The notes under the pieces were generated by a model. That model was not told the DNA's origin, ran no database searches, and was given only the letters and a program-made list of their open reading frames with translations. From Alentia gelatinosa (Eukaryota > Annelida > Polychaeta > Phyllodocida > Polynoidae): DNA of 64,000 nucleotides. Both the position numbers and the translations under genes were made by a program. The stretch lies in assembly GCA_950022655.1 (NCBI GenBank), contig OX465579.1, forward strand, positions 82,048,515 to 82,112,514. Reading direction: 5' to 3'. Positions 44,294-55,847 of this stretch are shown piece after piece. Position 1 is the stretch's first letter, and every line of letters starts with the position of its first letter.

Positions 44294-44852
44294 ATTATTA
44301 CATACCTTAATTCGATCATAGAACGCCATTTTGGTAACTTCCGAAGTGGTAGACTCACTTCCCGCAACCCCTCCCCATCGTGATACTGTCTGCCGCCTGC
44401 CGTAATTGCAACTTCCCTTTTTGTACACACACGCAGTACGGCCCGCTAGCGGGAAAACCCGGCCGACTTGACAGTCTGTCTGTGTGTCCCCCCCTCCCGT
44501 TCGCGTCGAGTCCTTTGTTATTATTCATGTTATACACATATTTACACCATTTCAACTGTATTACTATATAGTGATCGACTTTTTGGCTTGATACTTTACA
44601 TATTACACTTCTAGTCGTTACGGGGGCCCTCTATAGCGAGTTTCAAGTCGCGATTCGACGTTCTCCGACATGTTGACAGTGGTCGCGATGACGTCGACTA
44701 CGCATGCCTAGCGCGTTGCGTCGAGTTAGTTACATGCACGTTAGAATTGTGCAGTACGACGAAGCGCACCATAGTGGGCCGTAGTCGTGATATACTACAC
44801 CCCCGTCAGCGGGTAGTATTTCACTCACGTTCGGCTATAGGTATGTAATAAT

Positions 44853-45006
44853 AGGAGAAAACACCCTTACTGTGGCCGAACTATGTCTTAGTTCGAGGTC
44901 ACCTATCGCCGACGTTCGCCCCGACGCCGCAGGCGGAGGGGAGAACGTCGGCAATAGGTGACCGAGAACTAAGACATAGTTCTGGCCACAGTAAGGGCGT
45001 TTTCTT
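44853..45006. repeat. Palindrome B of the array
   Basis: Same outer arms as palindrome A, but the inner arm reads CACCTATCGCCGACGTTC. The partner strand has changed to match, apart from one base, so pairing is kept. Confidence 0.85.
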
Positions 45007-45573
45007 ATTATTACATACCTTAATTTTAATTATAGGGCGAATGTCGGCGATAGGTGACCGAGTTTCTCCCGCACATAGAGACAGAGTGAACCAAAGCTAG
45101 GGCTGGAGATTGAAGGGCCATGAAATTGAGATTCTTGTACGCACACCAAAAAACGGTAGGCTAACTTGTGTCGGAGCAGTCGTCTTGACAGTCTGTCTGT
45201 GCGTCCTCCCCTCCTCTTCGCGTCGAGTCGTTTGTTATTATCGATGATATCCACATATTTACACATCTTAAACTGTTCTAGTTTATCGTCACCTCTAATA
45301 TGCCTTGATATTTGACAAATACACACTTGTATTCGTTACGGGGGGAGTCTATAGCGAGTTTCAAGTCGCGATTCGACGTCCTCCGACATGATTGTTGACA
45401 CTAGTCACGATGACGTCAATCACGCACGCTTATCGCGTAGCAGCGAGTAAGCTAAGCACCCGCTAAAATCGTGCAGTATGACTAAGTGCACCATAGTGGG
45501 CCGTAGTCGCGATATACTACACCCCCGTGAGCGGGTAGTATTTCACTTGTGTTCACTCATAGGTATGTAATAA

Positions 45574-45729
45574 TAGGAGAAAACGCCCTTACTGTGGCCG
45601 AACTATGTCTTAGTTCGAGGGCACCTGTGGTGGACGTTCGCCCCGACGCCGTAGGCAGAGGGGCGAACGTCCACCACAGGTGACCGAGAACTAAGACGTA
45701 GTTCTGGCCACAGTCAGGGCGTTTTCTTA
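45574..45729. repeat. Palindrome C of the array
   Basis: Inner arm as in palindrome A (GTGGTGGACGTTC). The right arm has one change (GACGTAGTTC for GACATAGTTC). Confidence 0.85.
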
Positions 45730-46629
45730 TTATTACATACCTTAATTCTATCATAAAACGCCAATTTGTTAACTTTGAAAGTCGTCGAGTCACTACCAGC
45801 ACCCCTCCCCCCCCCCAAGTGTTGATACTGTCTGTCCGGTCCGCCCGCTCTAACTGCAACGATCCCTCCTTATACGCACACGCAATCTACTTTTCTTAGA
45901 ACTTTATCAAAGAATCAGGGAACGGTTTTGGTTATATCGGCAGATTGGGAAGACCAATCTTCTTCATATTTGAAATATCTATAGGTTATATATTTCCCTA
46001 AGTCGTATCAAAGTTTCATGTCTTAATTCCTACGCAAAGCGGGTGAAAACACCCGGACAGGACTGCTCCCGACGATGTGCTGTCAGAGACCTATGCGTCA
46101 CCTCCACTAATTTATGCGGTGACCTTGACATTGGGAGCTGAAGCCTCCACTTGCCTAGCAGATGTTTGGTTGCTATTTGATAGGCGTGCAGTTAACAGAA
46201 AATGCGATTGGAGAGCAGTAGGAGTACCGCCCGGGAATCAGCGTAAGCGTGTCTGTGCGTCCCCCGTTGCAGACCAAGTCGAACGGCGTGTTGTTATTAT
46301 CAATGAATTTTGCATATTTAAGCAATTTAAACGGCGTCAGGTGAGAGCCGCATGTTAGTTACCTCGACGATTGGTCATTACGCACTTGTACTCGCTACGG
46401 GGGGCCTGTATTGCGAGTTTCAAGTCGCGATTCGACGTCCTCCGACATGTTGACAGCGGTTGCGATGACGTCGAATATGCACGCCTAGCACGCTGCGTCG
46501 AGTACATTACATAGACGTTAGAATCGTGCAGTGCGACAAAGCGCAGTGTAGTGGGCCGTAGTCGCGATATACTACACCCCCGTGAGAGGGTCGTATATGA
46601 CTGACGTTCGGCTATAGGTATGTAATAAT

Positions 46630-46818
46630 ATCTCTTCCACACTAATCGTAGAAGCAAAAACAGGAAAAGGAAAACATACGGACCACCGAAGTATACATGT
46701 TATTACCTTAGATTATGACGGGTGCCACTGGTACGCGGATGAAATTGTGAACATAGCCTTGCATTACAAATCCTGGATTAAGGACTTCTCTGACCTCTAC
46801 AAATTAGGTCCAAACTAG
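46630..46818 (+). pseudogene. LINE ORF2, C-terminal end of the SGNH-like protein
   Basis: The frame follows directly, in phase, from 44138 once the palindrome array is removed. It reads LIVEAKTGKGKHTDHRS, then LDYDGCHWYADEIVNIA and KSWIKDF, ending at a TAG. DGCH fits the Asp-x-x-His catalytic block near the end of SGNH hydrolases. The frame is too short to be noticed on its own. Its identity depends on the join and on this motif. Confidence 0.6.
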
Positions 46819-47159
46819 ACGAAAATTCTCCAGCTACATAAGTTCCTTTCTCCCTTATGGGAACAGTGCAAACTGACGCGATGTCAACACGACCTCATGT
46901 CCCCGTGCACAGACCCATGTACAGACTCATTTAAGGAACACATTTCTTGAATTAGACTATAGTTTGAGTTAACGCCAACTAAGGCCCTTTGATGCCTATC
47001 CCCAACCATGTATAGAACGAATTGAGCACGAAGTCAATAAGACTTCCAGCCACAACCTGATCACGTATGAGAACAATTATTAGCACTACGAGTCGGGGCC
47101 ATGATGACCTCGTAAAGTGAGCATTATTCATATGCGATGTCAATCGACCTTGCGTAAAT
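46819..47159. other. LINE spacer between ORF2 and ORF3, left part
   Basis: No frame is supported. It continues at 55030 after the DNA transposon. Confidence 0.5.
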
Positions 47160-47188
47160 GGGCCACCTGCACGAAAAATGTACAATTG
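47160..47188 (+). repeat. Left terminal inverted repeat
   Basis: 29 bases, the exact reverse complement of 55001-55029. Confidence 0.95.
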
Positions 47189-47339
47189 CGTATTTTAGAA
47201 AAAAAAACAAAAAAACTTTCCTAAATGATTTCTTATATTTTTTTCCTGGTAGAGAAGGGTCTCAAGTGTAGATACCTGAAATCTCCTCATCCTTTCTGAA
47301 ATGGTTGTCTCAGGAGAATTTTCTAAAGAAATGGTTCTC

Positions 47340-48850
47340 ATAGCACATGTATTCACCGTCACGTTTGGGCCTGGCAAGCAATGGTTGGATATATGAAGAT
47401 ATCCTTAGTATCTAAATTAAATTTTCCAATGCACTCTAATAGCAAAGGGAAATGTCCTTAGGGGAAAACGATTTTTTAGGCATTACTCCTAGTACATTTC
47501 CATATTTTTCAATACCATTTCCAGTAATTTATAAAGAAATTCAGCTATTTCTTTACTTAAATTTTATATTCTATTGTCAGAACACATAAAAAAAGTATCA
47601 GTTAGTTCTAGATATTTATTTACTCTTGTCCATTAACTTTAACATGTGTACTTTCACAAAAACAAATCCCCTAGAGAAAGTCTTTACTTATGTACACACA
47701 GTGCTATCTAGGAAAAGTCATGAAATAGCGTGACGGTGAATACAGGAAGTACATTTCAGCAGTATCACCTTTGTAAAAATTAGTATCAATAAATGTATGG
47801 AAATACAGTAATTTTAAATCTATTTTCACTTTATTATGGTCTATTCTTCTATTTTAGAAGGTGTTTATTGGCAAATAAATTATAAATTTCCACTTACGTA
47901 ATATATTTCTGCTGTAGAGAACTGTATACATGTATTAATATCAACTACATTTCTAAAGAGAATTAATCAAACACATATAGTTGTAAATAAAAATAATCTT
48001 TTTATTAGTGTGGCTGCATTAATATTAACTTTATAGAAGAAAAACACCCATAGTGTACCTCTGACATGCGAAATCACTTCGTTACGGTGAATACATAAAG
48101 CGTGACGGAAGATACAGAAACAATAGGTTGGCTATTGAAGAAACTTCTGAAGACCCAATGATATTTTAAAACAAATGAACGCCTTTTCCTGTTTGATAAC
48201 ACAATGAAGAAGCTGGGTAGGCAGCGATTTGGTACAAATTTGATTTTTTTTTTTTATCAATTTAGACTGAAAAGTTGAAATTTAACATTCCACCACCTTT
48301 CACAAACCAGAAGCGAAGAGCAAAATACATTGAAACCTTAATATTTCTGTCTGAAAAGATACTCTAGACATTCAACGTCCTGATACATGATGAAAGGAAA
48401 GAGTTCGCACAATTTCACATGGTTTTAATGTCAACAGACATCACGTTGCGGTGAATACTTGAAAAGTGACGGTGAATACACACCACACACAGCTGAACAA
48501 GTTCAACTTACTGGAGACATAATTTGGAATTTTCAACAAATAAACGCCTGTTTCTGTGTGATAACACAATGAAGCATAACTAGAAACCACATAATTGTAC
48601 AGAAAAGGCCAATCTGATTCAAACTTGGTACAACATACGATTGTGTGGTTGATTTGTAATTATCATCATAGCTTTCTTAAAACAGCAATACACAACTGGA
48701 ACAGCTTATTTGTACTGTAGTACATAGGTGCAATTCCACCTAATCAAAGGGACTTATTTTCACTGTAACTTATAATCCTTTCTATAACTGAAATCAGTAA
48801 AAGTGGCGTTACGGTGAATACAATAGGCATGTATTTACCGTAACGTCATG
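47340..48850. repeat. Left subterminal motif array
   Basis: At least seven copies of TGTATTCACCGTCACG or its complement, some with one or two changes. They lie at about 47348, 47730, 48084, 48444, 48467, 48804 and 48829, in both orientations. Spacing is irregular. No gene lies in this stretch. Confidence 0.85.
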
Positions 48851-48963
48851 CAGATATTTAACAGATAGAAACCGTATGTGTGTTTTTTGCACTTGCATTA
48901 ACTGTGTGGGTCATACTGTCACCCACAAACACTAGGATTGTGTTACTTAACACAAAAATAAAG

Positions 48964-49630
48964 TCAAATAAGAAGGGCCACTCATAAAAGATTGAACATA
49001 TATTTAATCTTTTATGGGAGGCCCTTCTGATTTGCCACTTAAAAAAGGCTTACACAGGTTGACACAGGAGTTGTATTACATTTTCTTTGCTTTACTCTTA
49101 CTTAGTTACCTTTTTAAAATGTTTGACTTTTGTTGTGCTATGCACAGAAAAAAAAGGTCAAATAAGAAGGAAAACCCATCAGACATTAATAATTTTTAAT
49201 CTTTGAGGGGTTTTCCTTCTAATTTGACCTGAAGTGTGGAGGGCTGAGCAAAATCAGGTCAGTGATACATTCAAAAGTAAATACTAGAGTATGTATGAAC
49301 ATGTGCACATTTATAAATGTCTTAGCTAAGCAAGATGATAGTATTTACTGATACTATCATCTTGCTTAGATAACAAATTTACCCACCACAGACTAAATAA
49401 TCTGTGGTGGGGGCCCTCTTATGTAAATGCATACTATTGATACTTTTTAAAACTGTGAACTCTCTCTTTGCACTTTGTGCTATACCCAATACTGTTGACC
49501 AGAAGGCGCCCACCACAAACTAGATTAGTGCATCTGTGGTGGGTGGCCTCTGGTATAAATACTTTGCCAATACTTTGTATCAGAGGCCACCCATCACAGA
49601 ATATATTTAATCTGTGGTGGGTCGCCTCTG
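48964..49630. repeat. Cluster of six hairpins
   Basis: Stems at 48964-49034, 49156-49229, 49327-49368 (perfect 18-base arms), 49382-49411 (perfect 11-base arms), 49508-49543 and 49581-49630 (18 of 20 paired). Several share CCCACCACAGA/TCTGTGGTGGG. The right arm of the fifth can also pair with the left arm of the sixth. They lie just downstream of the transposase gene on its strand. Confidence 0.85.
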
Positions 49631-49837
49631 ATATAATACTTCTTTTTAAACAGTTTAAGCTGAAACATTCAACCACATTTAACACTTACTATACTAGATG
49701 CATGCACAAGATTGCATGTCTTTAACTCGTAAATATAAAATCCTTTTGAGTCAGGGCAGGGGAAGGGGGTGGGTGAAATCTCTTTTTACTTCATACATTT
49801 ATAAAATACCAACAGTTTCACTTTCTGACTATAAAAA

Positions 49838-52800
49838 TTACTTGAAAGATTTAAACGCCCGGATTATGGACCTCCTTGTCTCCGGAGAGATGCTGAAACA
49901 TCCCTTCCTCCGGCGAATCTCTACTGGTACCGGAACCTTCATGAGTATGGATGATGTCTCAATATCCATCACATCACTCTTTCCTTTGGACCACTTGAAC
50001 ACATCACATTGGCTGCTTGTCGGCCACATGAAAGTGACTGTGACAAGGTCAGAGATATTCAGAATTTGTGCCACTGAATAAACAACAGCTACATAGTCAT
50101 CAGGTACCAATCCTTCTAAACAAGAACGGCCAGGTATTTCAACATCCTAAGTCTCAGCTTGAGGCTGAGTATGTTCAAATAGCTGATCAGCTGCTTCAAC
50201 CTCCTCAGGCTCGGTTTGAGGCTGAGGACGTTCAAACAGCTCATACTCTTTCCACCCCTCACAGTGCAATGTGAACTGGCCGTTTACAAAACAGCAGTCT
50301 TTGAAACATGAAGTTGCACGCAGGGAGACAGTGCCAGGCTGTTTTGAAACAGCTGCATGCGTTGACATAGTGCCCTTCACTTTACCAGTTGGGACAAGGG
50401 ATTCCTTTAGCTGACTTGCAGAAATGGCGACTTCTGCACATGTCACAATAATGTGCGTCATTGCTGATGTGTCTGACTGTACACATGCCACATATTCTGT
50501 GGCTGATTGGATGTTTGCCCCCCGTTTCACTGCCAAATTGGCTGTGCGCTTTGAAGCTGCACCCACCCCATCACAGGGGCCCTTCCCGTGCCCTGACTCA
50601 AAATAAGACCAGCTCGCTGGTATTCCAAAGATTTCAGCATGTTTGCTCAATAAGGCAAACATGTGAATATTTCTGTATTGTGACGTAGGGGAGTCACTGA
50701 GGTAGTGAATGAACTCTACCCCAGGAATGTCAATCTGGAGTCTGGGGATTAAGGCACGCAAAAATGCTAACACAGTGCCTGCCATGTGGCTTCGTTCGTC
50801 AGATACCATGACATATGATTTATGATGAAGCTTCTCATCCTGCATATAACTAACCACAATAGGATGAACAGTGATCTCGTCTTTGGAATAATAGGCACTC
50901 TGTACCTCTTGGTGATACTGAATGGCCCAGTTTTGGGCAAAGTCTAGCTGAGCTGTTACATGGTTTGTTGGTAACTTGTTTTTGAGGGTCAAAATCTGAG
51001 AATGCTGAACATGCACTCTTTAGGCATGCGACTGAAAATCTTTTGTCTCCTTGATAAAAAGCTCTTTGAATTTGGACTTATCATGAATTTCTGTGACAAG
51101 CTTCAATTTCTTTGTGACTTGGCCTTCACCATATGTCACTTCACAGCGCTTCCACTGTTCTGTTGTTACAACATCAGGTAAAGATTCCTCAAGTTTGGCT
51201 TCCAAGGTGGGAACGTCATCCCCAACCTCAATGAATTTGTCGGGATTTTGTATGAATCCTAGAGGCTTCACAGCCTTCAAAAAAAGAGCCATGTTTTGAT
51301 GTCTTTTACAAAGACATACCATGCGGTTCATGTAATGAACAAGATGAATATTACGGGGCCTAGCCCGAAGAAACGATGCCAAACCGATCTTTTGATCAGG
51401 AAACTCGGACACATACTTTTTGTACAAAATGGACATAAAGTCAAGCAGTACAGAGATTTGTAACTTCTCTTTCTTAAAGGTCATACAATCCTTCTTACCA
51501 GGAAGGGTCATAGAGTTCTCAGGCCTGAGAAGAAACTCTAGTACATGGGCCTTCTTTTCGGCAGACAAAGTACAACGCTGGGTCTTTTCGGTTCTCTTCG
51601 GTAACCGCCGGTCAACATCAAGCTGACGGCTTATCTCGCTTGTCAAACGACTACTTTGAACGGGCTCACTTGCCAACAAATCCTTTCGCACAGTTTTACT
51701 TATACTTGTTTTCATTGCTGAAACAAGGAGATCTTGAGCAGACATAGACTTCATTATTTTGGGAACTTTACTTGGGCTGAGCCCATCTGACCTGATTATT
51801 GCTTCAGCCCCCAAGAAAGAATCATTTAGATCTGACCCGATTGTTACATCAGCCTCCACACACAAATCACCATCTAAAACCTTAGACTTTTCTGCATGCT
51901 TAGTTCTATTAAGCTTCTTTTTCATTCGCCACAACTCTCTGCGTAGACGGCTGTTCTGTTCCCTCTCTTTCTTAAGCTGCCTGAATGTATGGCTGACTTG
52001 ATGGTTCACTCGTCTACGACTAGCAAATGACATTCTGACTTTCAAGGGTTCCCTAGGATACATGCAAAGAACATTCATAAAAACTGATGGATAAAATGTG
52101 GAAACATGTAAAGAATGTCAATTAATGAAAGGCCAGCTTCATTGGTTGAAAAAGATCTGAAAATGTAGAAGATTGTAACATGAAAAGGAAAATCACAGAT
52201 GATCAATAAACTTGTAAGAAGAAAATTTTAAGTGGTCCAGCCGGTCTTCTCCAAAGAACGTTGTGTGACCTGCAGCACCTCCTCCTCCATGGTCGTCTTC
52301 CTGGCCTTGGCCCGTGAACTTTAAACATAAAAAAGAACAACTTGCAAATTTTACAGAACATGTATTATAAAATAGAAACATGGAAAGAGTGATGTGAGTT
52401 GTGGTTATGAAAAAAGAAAGACAGGAAATATATTTCATGTGGAATTTTATTCATGAAATAAACTGAGAAAACATGGAAAGAACATTGTTATGCACAGAAC
52501 AACACTCATTTAAGTTAAAACAATTAACACTTACCGTGTCAACATCTGTGGCTGACTTTCCTCCCCTGTGGATGTGGAGTCCAGGGAGGGGAGAGGCTCC
52601 TGGGATGAGGAGAGGCTGTCATCAAAGGGGGGGGCTTGCGGGTCTTTGTGATAAAGTATGATTCATAACATTATTACTTTGGAATAGAATTACTCTTTGC
52701 AATGAATATTCTAACACTGAAAATATTCCTGGTGTATAAGAAGTGTAAGAATTCTATCAATAGTCATACGTACATAAATCAATAAAGTTTTGCTGAATGT

Positions 52801-53089
52801 ATCTATTAGTAAGGTGCAAAATTGTAAACCACTTACTTGCAGATGCTCTTGCCTGAGTGGGTTGGCCATCAGGTCCCCCAGCGGAGCGTTTCCGCAGCCG
52901 GTGCAGGGCGGTGTTGATTCGCACCCTCTCCCGTTCTAATGTTGCTTTTTCCTCGTTCTCCCGCTCCATATCCTCACGCTTCACATACTTTTCACGGCAC
53001 CGGCACCGTTCACTCTTCCGATATTTCGGATCCTCCCGATGGCGGGCCCTGTAAAGTCGGGAACGCTCCGCTGGGGTCTTCGGTGGCAT
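49838..53089 (-). pseudogene. Transposase-like protein with GHGKGPCDGVG motif, multi-exon
   Basis: On the minus strand, exon 1 (53089-52837) begins MPPKTPAERSRLYRARHRED, a basic helical start. Exon 2 is 52643-52535 and exon 3 starts at 52318, all with good splice borders. The main exon runs from about 52048 to 49838. It contains RRVNHQVSHTFRQLKKERE, LDFAQNWAIQYHQEVQSAYY, HYLSDSPTSQYRN, YFESGHGKGPCDGVG and, at the end, DYVAVVYSVAQ with a LMKVPVP block. I know this family as many uncharacterised proteins in cnidarians, insects and other animals. Conserved Asp, Asp and Glu/His suggest an RNase H-like nuclease. In-frame stops at 51020-51022 and near 50147, and a stop in exon 3, disrupt this copy. 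Confidence 0.7.
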
Positions 53090-53389
53090 GATGACTAGAC
53101 CTGATGACTTTTAAAGATTGGAAGTAGAAAAACACCATAAGTAAATAACTATAACATATATATAATCATTTGTTAGGTAAATAACAACTATTATTACTTT
53201 TATTAATTTTAAAGACTTTTTATGTAGATGTATCATAAAAATTCTACATGTAGTCCTTATTTAAATAAAAAGGCACCCTACAATTTAAAAAAAACATGGA
53301 AACTATGTACATCATTGTAGGCTATGAATTTCATATGGAAATACTGCAGGTGTTGTCAATGAAAATAAATTACAGATGAAACGGTGAAT
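53090..53389. other. Upstream region of the transposase-like gene
   Basis: AT-rich, no frame. It should hold the promoter of the minus-strand gene, but no clear signal is seen. Confidence 0.4.
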
Positions 53390-54660
53390 TAATGTATTCA
53401 CCGTCACGCACTCTTTCTAGTATATTGCAAATAAATTAGCAATATATGTTGAAATATCATACAAATATATATTGGACATTGTTATAGATTAAATAATATG
53501 TATACAGTTTATGACTGAGAGCACCGTATGGAACTCAGGAGACAAAAATCTTCTTAAATGTATTCACCGTCACGAAATTTTGCAAGTGCGATAAAGCATC
53601 TTCATCTATGTTCATCATTACAAAGAGCGAATTCAATGTATTCACTGCAGAACCCTCCTTATTTGAGAAGTGAAAAACCCACCGTCATTTATATATATTA
53701 TATGATTTAGAACTGATTTCCATAATTTCACTAGAAAATGTATTCACCGTCACGGAGTGAAACCGTTGTGCACACTACTGGGCCTCAATGAAGTCATCAA
53801 AATTTAGAAAATTCATAAATATACACCTTCCACCTACAGTTAATAATGAAAGCATTTAGAATAGCTGAAAGTTTCATTCAAGAATATCGGATATAAAAGG
53901 TACAGGTCGGTTTCTGTATTCACCGTCACGTTACCGTCACTCTAGGTTCGGTTCGATTGATGGAACCCTAGATTGCGGCCGGCAAAGTGCGGGAGCTGGT
54001 CCGAAAGTTTGAAAAACATCTTTTACAGGTTATAGAGTCAGAATACATATAAAATCATGCTTCCTCCATGATCTATATGCTATGTAGTAACAAGACATCA
54101 CACATTTTCATGATCACATCATCAATAAGTGCCAATTAAATGGAATTTTCAAACGAGTACTCACCCAAACGACAGCCTCTCCTCACCCATGAACGCTCGT
54201 CAGCCAGTTCCGGTAAAAAAAGCTAGGAGGCGCCTACTGTTTCCGGTAGTTATCCGGGAATGTTTCGCGCCATGTATTCACCGTCACGCTCGTTGCGGTG
54301 AATACATAGAGGTTTTTGGGTGATAGTGGGCAAATATTGATAGTCTGATTTTACAAAATGTATTCAAATAGTTAGGGAACCATGGAGGGACATTGTGTTA
54401 GGTGTTACGTTGTGCTATAACCAACCATTTCAGCTGTACGGCAATGTATTCACCGTCACGCTTAACTATTACGCTAAATCTTCCAGTACAATTTCCACTC
54501 TGGGGAGAAAAGTTCTTAAGATACAAATTTGAAATTTTTCTCAGATATAGAGAACACTTTTTGCTTTATATATATATGAAAATCACTATCCTAGACCTTA
54601 TTATAATATATTGTTGCTAGGTGTAAAGCTCACCGTGACGGTGAATACAAAAATTGGACC
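53390..54660. repeat. Right subterminal motif array
   Basis: At least seven copies of TGTATTCACCGTCACG, at about 53394, 53559, 53739, 53917, 54272, 54444 and 54634. The 54272 copy is followed at once by an inverted copy (GTTGCGGTGAATACA). Most are in one orientation, opposite to most left-end copies. No gene lies here. Confidence 0.88.
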
Positions 54661-55000
54661 TGGAAGTGGCAAGTTCTGAAAGAATTAAATTTTGGCCTTG
54701 TGACTTAAATCTTTTTTTAAGAAGCTGGACATTATGTATATTTTTTGATATTATAAAGAAAAAACACATTTACCTTCTTTAACTTATAATGCACAAGAAT
54801 TTCCCTTTTTTTAAAAGAAAAAGACATTCATTTTTGCACAATTTTCACCATTTATGAGCTTCTACTGCCTTCAATAATGGTTGAACACCCCAATATATAT
54901 ATATGCCCAGAAAGGTCTTGCCTGGGCCTACCTCATAATAAGTAATAGTTCTGTATTTGCCTTATTTTAAGGGTTTTATATACAAAAGACATGCTTTTTC

Positions 55001-55029
55001 CAATTGTACATTTTTCGTGCAGGTGGCCC
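55001..55029 (-). repeat. Right terminal inverted repeat
   Basis: 29 bases, exact reverse complement of the left end. Sequence from 54670 to here is AT-rich and featureless. Confidence 0.95.
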
Positions 55030-55254
55030 TAATATACTTGCTGCTCCCCATACGATATGCGTCATAATGTAATGGTGTATACTCTCTTATATGTTTTATG
55101 TGAATGCACAGCGGTTAGATGTTAGAACATGCCAACAGCATGGCGATCTGGCCGTATCTTTCCGCCTAACGGATGGAGTATGGAGGGAATTGTTTTTTGT
55201 ATATGTGTTACTTTTCCTGTACCCGATTGTTTTCCCCTCTGACCCCGATATGTC

Positions 55255-55569
55255 ATGCAACTTACAAATATGGGCACGCTAACTAATGATTTCAACAACG
55301 CTAAGGGCCTGAAAATCGTACATTACAACTGTTGGAGCTTACTAAAACGTAGAGATGTATTATTTGAACTAATTCCCAATGTATACATAGCCACGTTCAG
55401 TGAGACGTGGCTCACAGAAGACATATCTGATAATTTCATCAAGTGGAGAGATAAGAAGGTGTTTAGGCTAGATAGGGCATACAAAAAAGGAGGGGGAGTG
55501 TCCTGCTACTTGTCAGCAGCTCTATCACCGCATGCCACACAGATCTTTCGCGGTGCTAGTGCTTACTAA
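55255..55569 (+). pseudogene. LINE ORF3 start: AP endonuclease N-terminal piece
   Basis: The ATG at 55255 opens a frame with LKIVHYNCWSLLKRRDVLFE, FSETWLTEDI and RAYKKGGGVSCYL. These are the first blocks of the APE-type endonuclease of jockey/CR1-group LINEs, with its conserved Asn and Glu. The frame stops at 55569, and the remaining two thirds of the endonuclease, with the His and Asp blocks, are missing. Confidence 0.75.
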
Positions 55570-55847
55570 TACAAGCGGCCGCAGGGAGTAGAGCGCTGGA
55601 TTTCTGCTTGGAGAGTGATCGCGATATCGCGCAACGGTAGGTGCGTCACATTTTCACTCTCCAAACACATGTTCTGACGTTATGGCGCCCTCTCCAGTGC
55701 ATTATTGCACACTGTGAAATACGGGATTTAACGGCACACTCTGGTAATAACTTACAGTTACTATTTGCTTAGCAGAGGTTAGTAACTGTAAGATATACTT
55801 GCATCGGTATATAATAAATTCTTAAACCACATATTAACAATACAGCC
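55570..55847. other. Foreign or rearranged segment replacing the endonuclease core
   Basis: No frame. It contains GGAGAGTGATCGCG with its inverted partner about 45 bases on, and TTACAGTTACT with its inverted partner at 55780-55795. This suggests a small inserted element, but the endonuclease core is deleted too. Confidence 0.4.

Larger units (their letters stand above)
44139..46629. mobile_element. Three-unit palindrome/spacer array inserted in the LINE
   Basis: The block repeats a unit of about 720 bases three times. Each unit is a 150-bp palindrome followed by a spacer that begins TTATTATTACATACC and ends GGTATGTAATAAT. The third spacer is longer (about 890 bases). LINE coding sequence resumes in phase at 46630. 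No protein is encoded. The spacers share TTTCAAGTCGCGATTCGACG and ATATACTACACCCCCGT blocks. The element class is not recognised; foldback-like is the nearest description. Confidence 0.8.
47160..55029 (-). mobile_element. 7.87-kb TIR DNA transposon of unassigned superfamily
   Basis: The ends are perfect 29-base inverted repeats starting GGGCCACCTGCACGAAAAAT (47160-47188, 55001-55029). Inside lie arrays of a TGTATTCACCGTCACG motif near both ends, a hairpin cluster, and a minus-strand gene of at least four exons for a transposase-like protein. The flanks (TAAAT left, TAATA right) do not give a clear target duplication. The insertion separates LINE ORF2 from its endonuclease/RT gene. Confidence 0.85.

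Noticed and set aside
46077..46358. Small plus-strand protein in the third spacer of the palindrome array
   Set aside because: Not preserved in the other two spacers, no motif, and part of it is shared with a non-coding foldback element.
48964..49630. CRISPR-like array of palindromic repeats
   Set aside because: Repeats are unequal, not regularly spaced by unique spacers, and the setting is an animal transposon.
51093..52001. Plus-strand open frames opposite the transposase-like gene
   Set aside because: Antisense shadows of a recognisable minus-strand protein.
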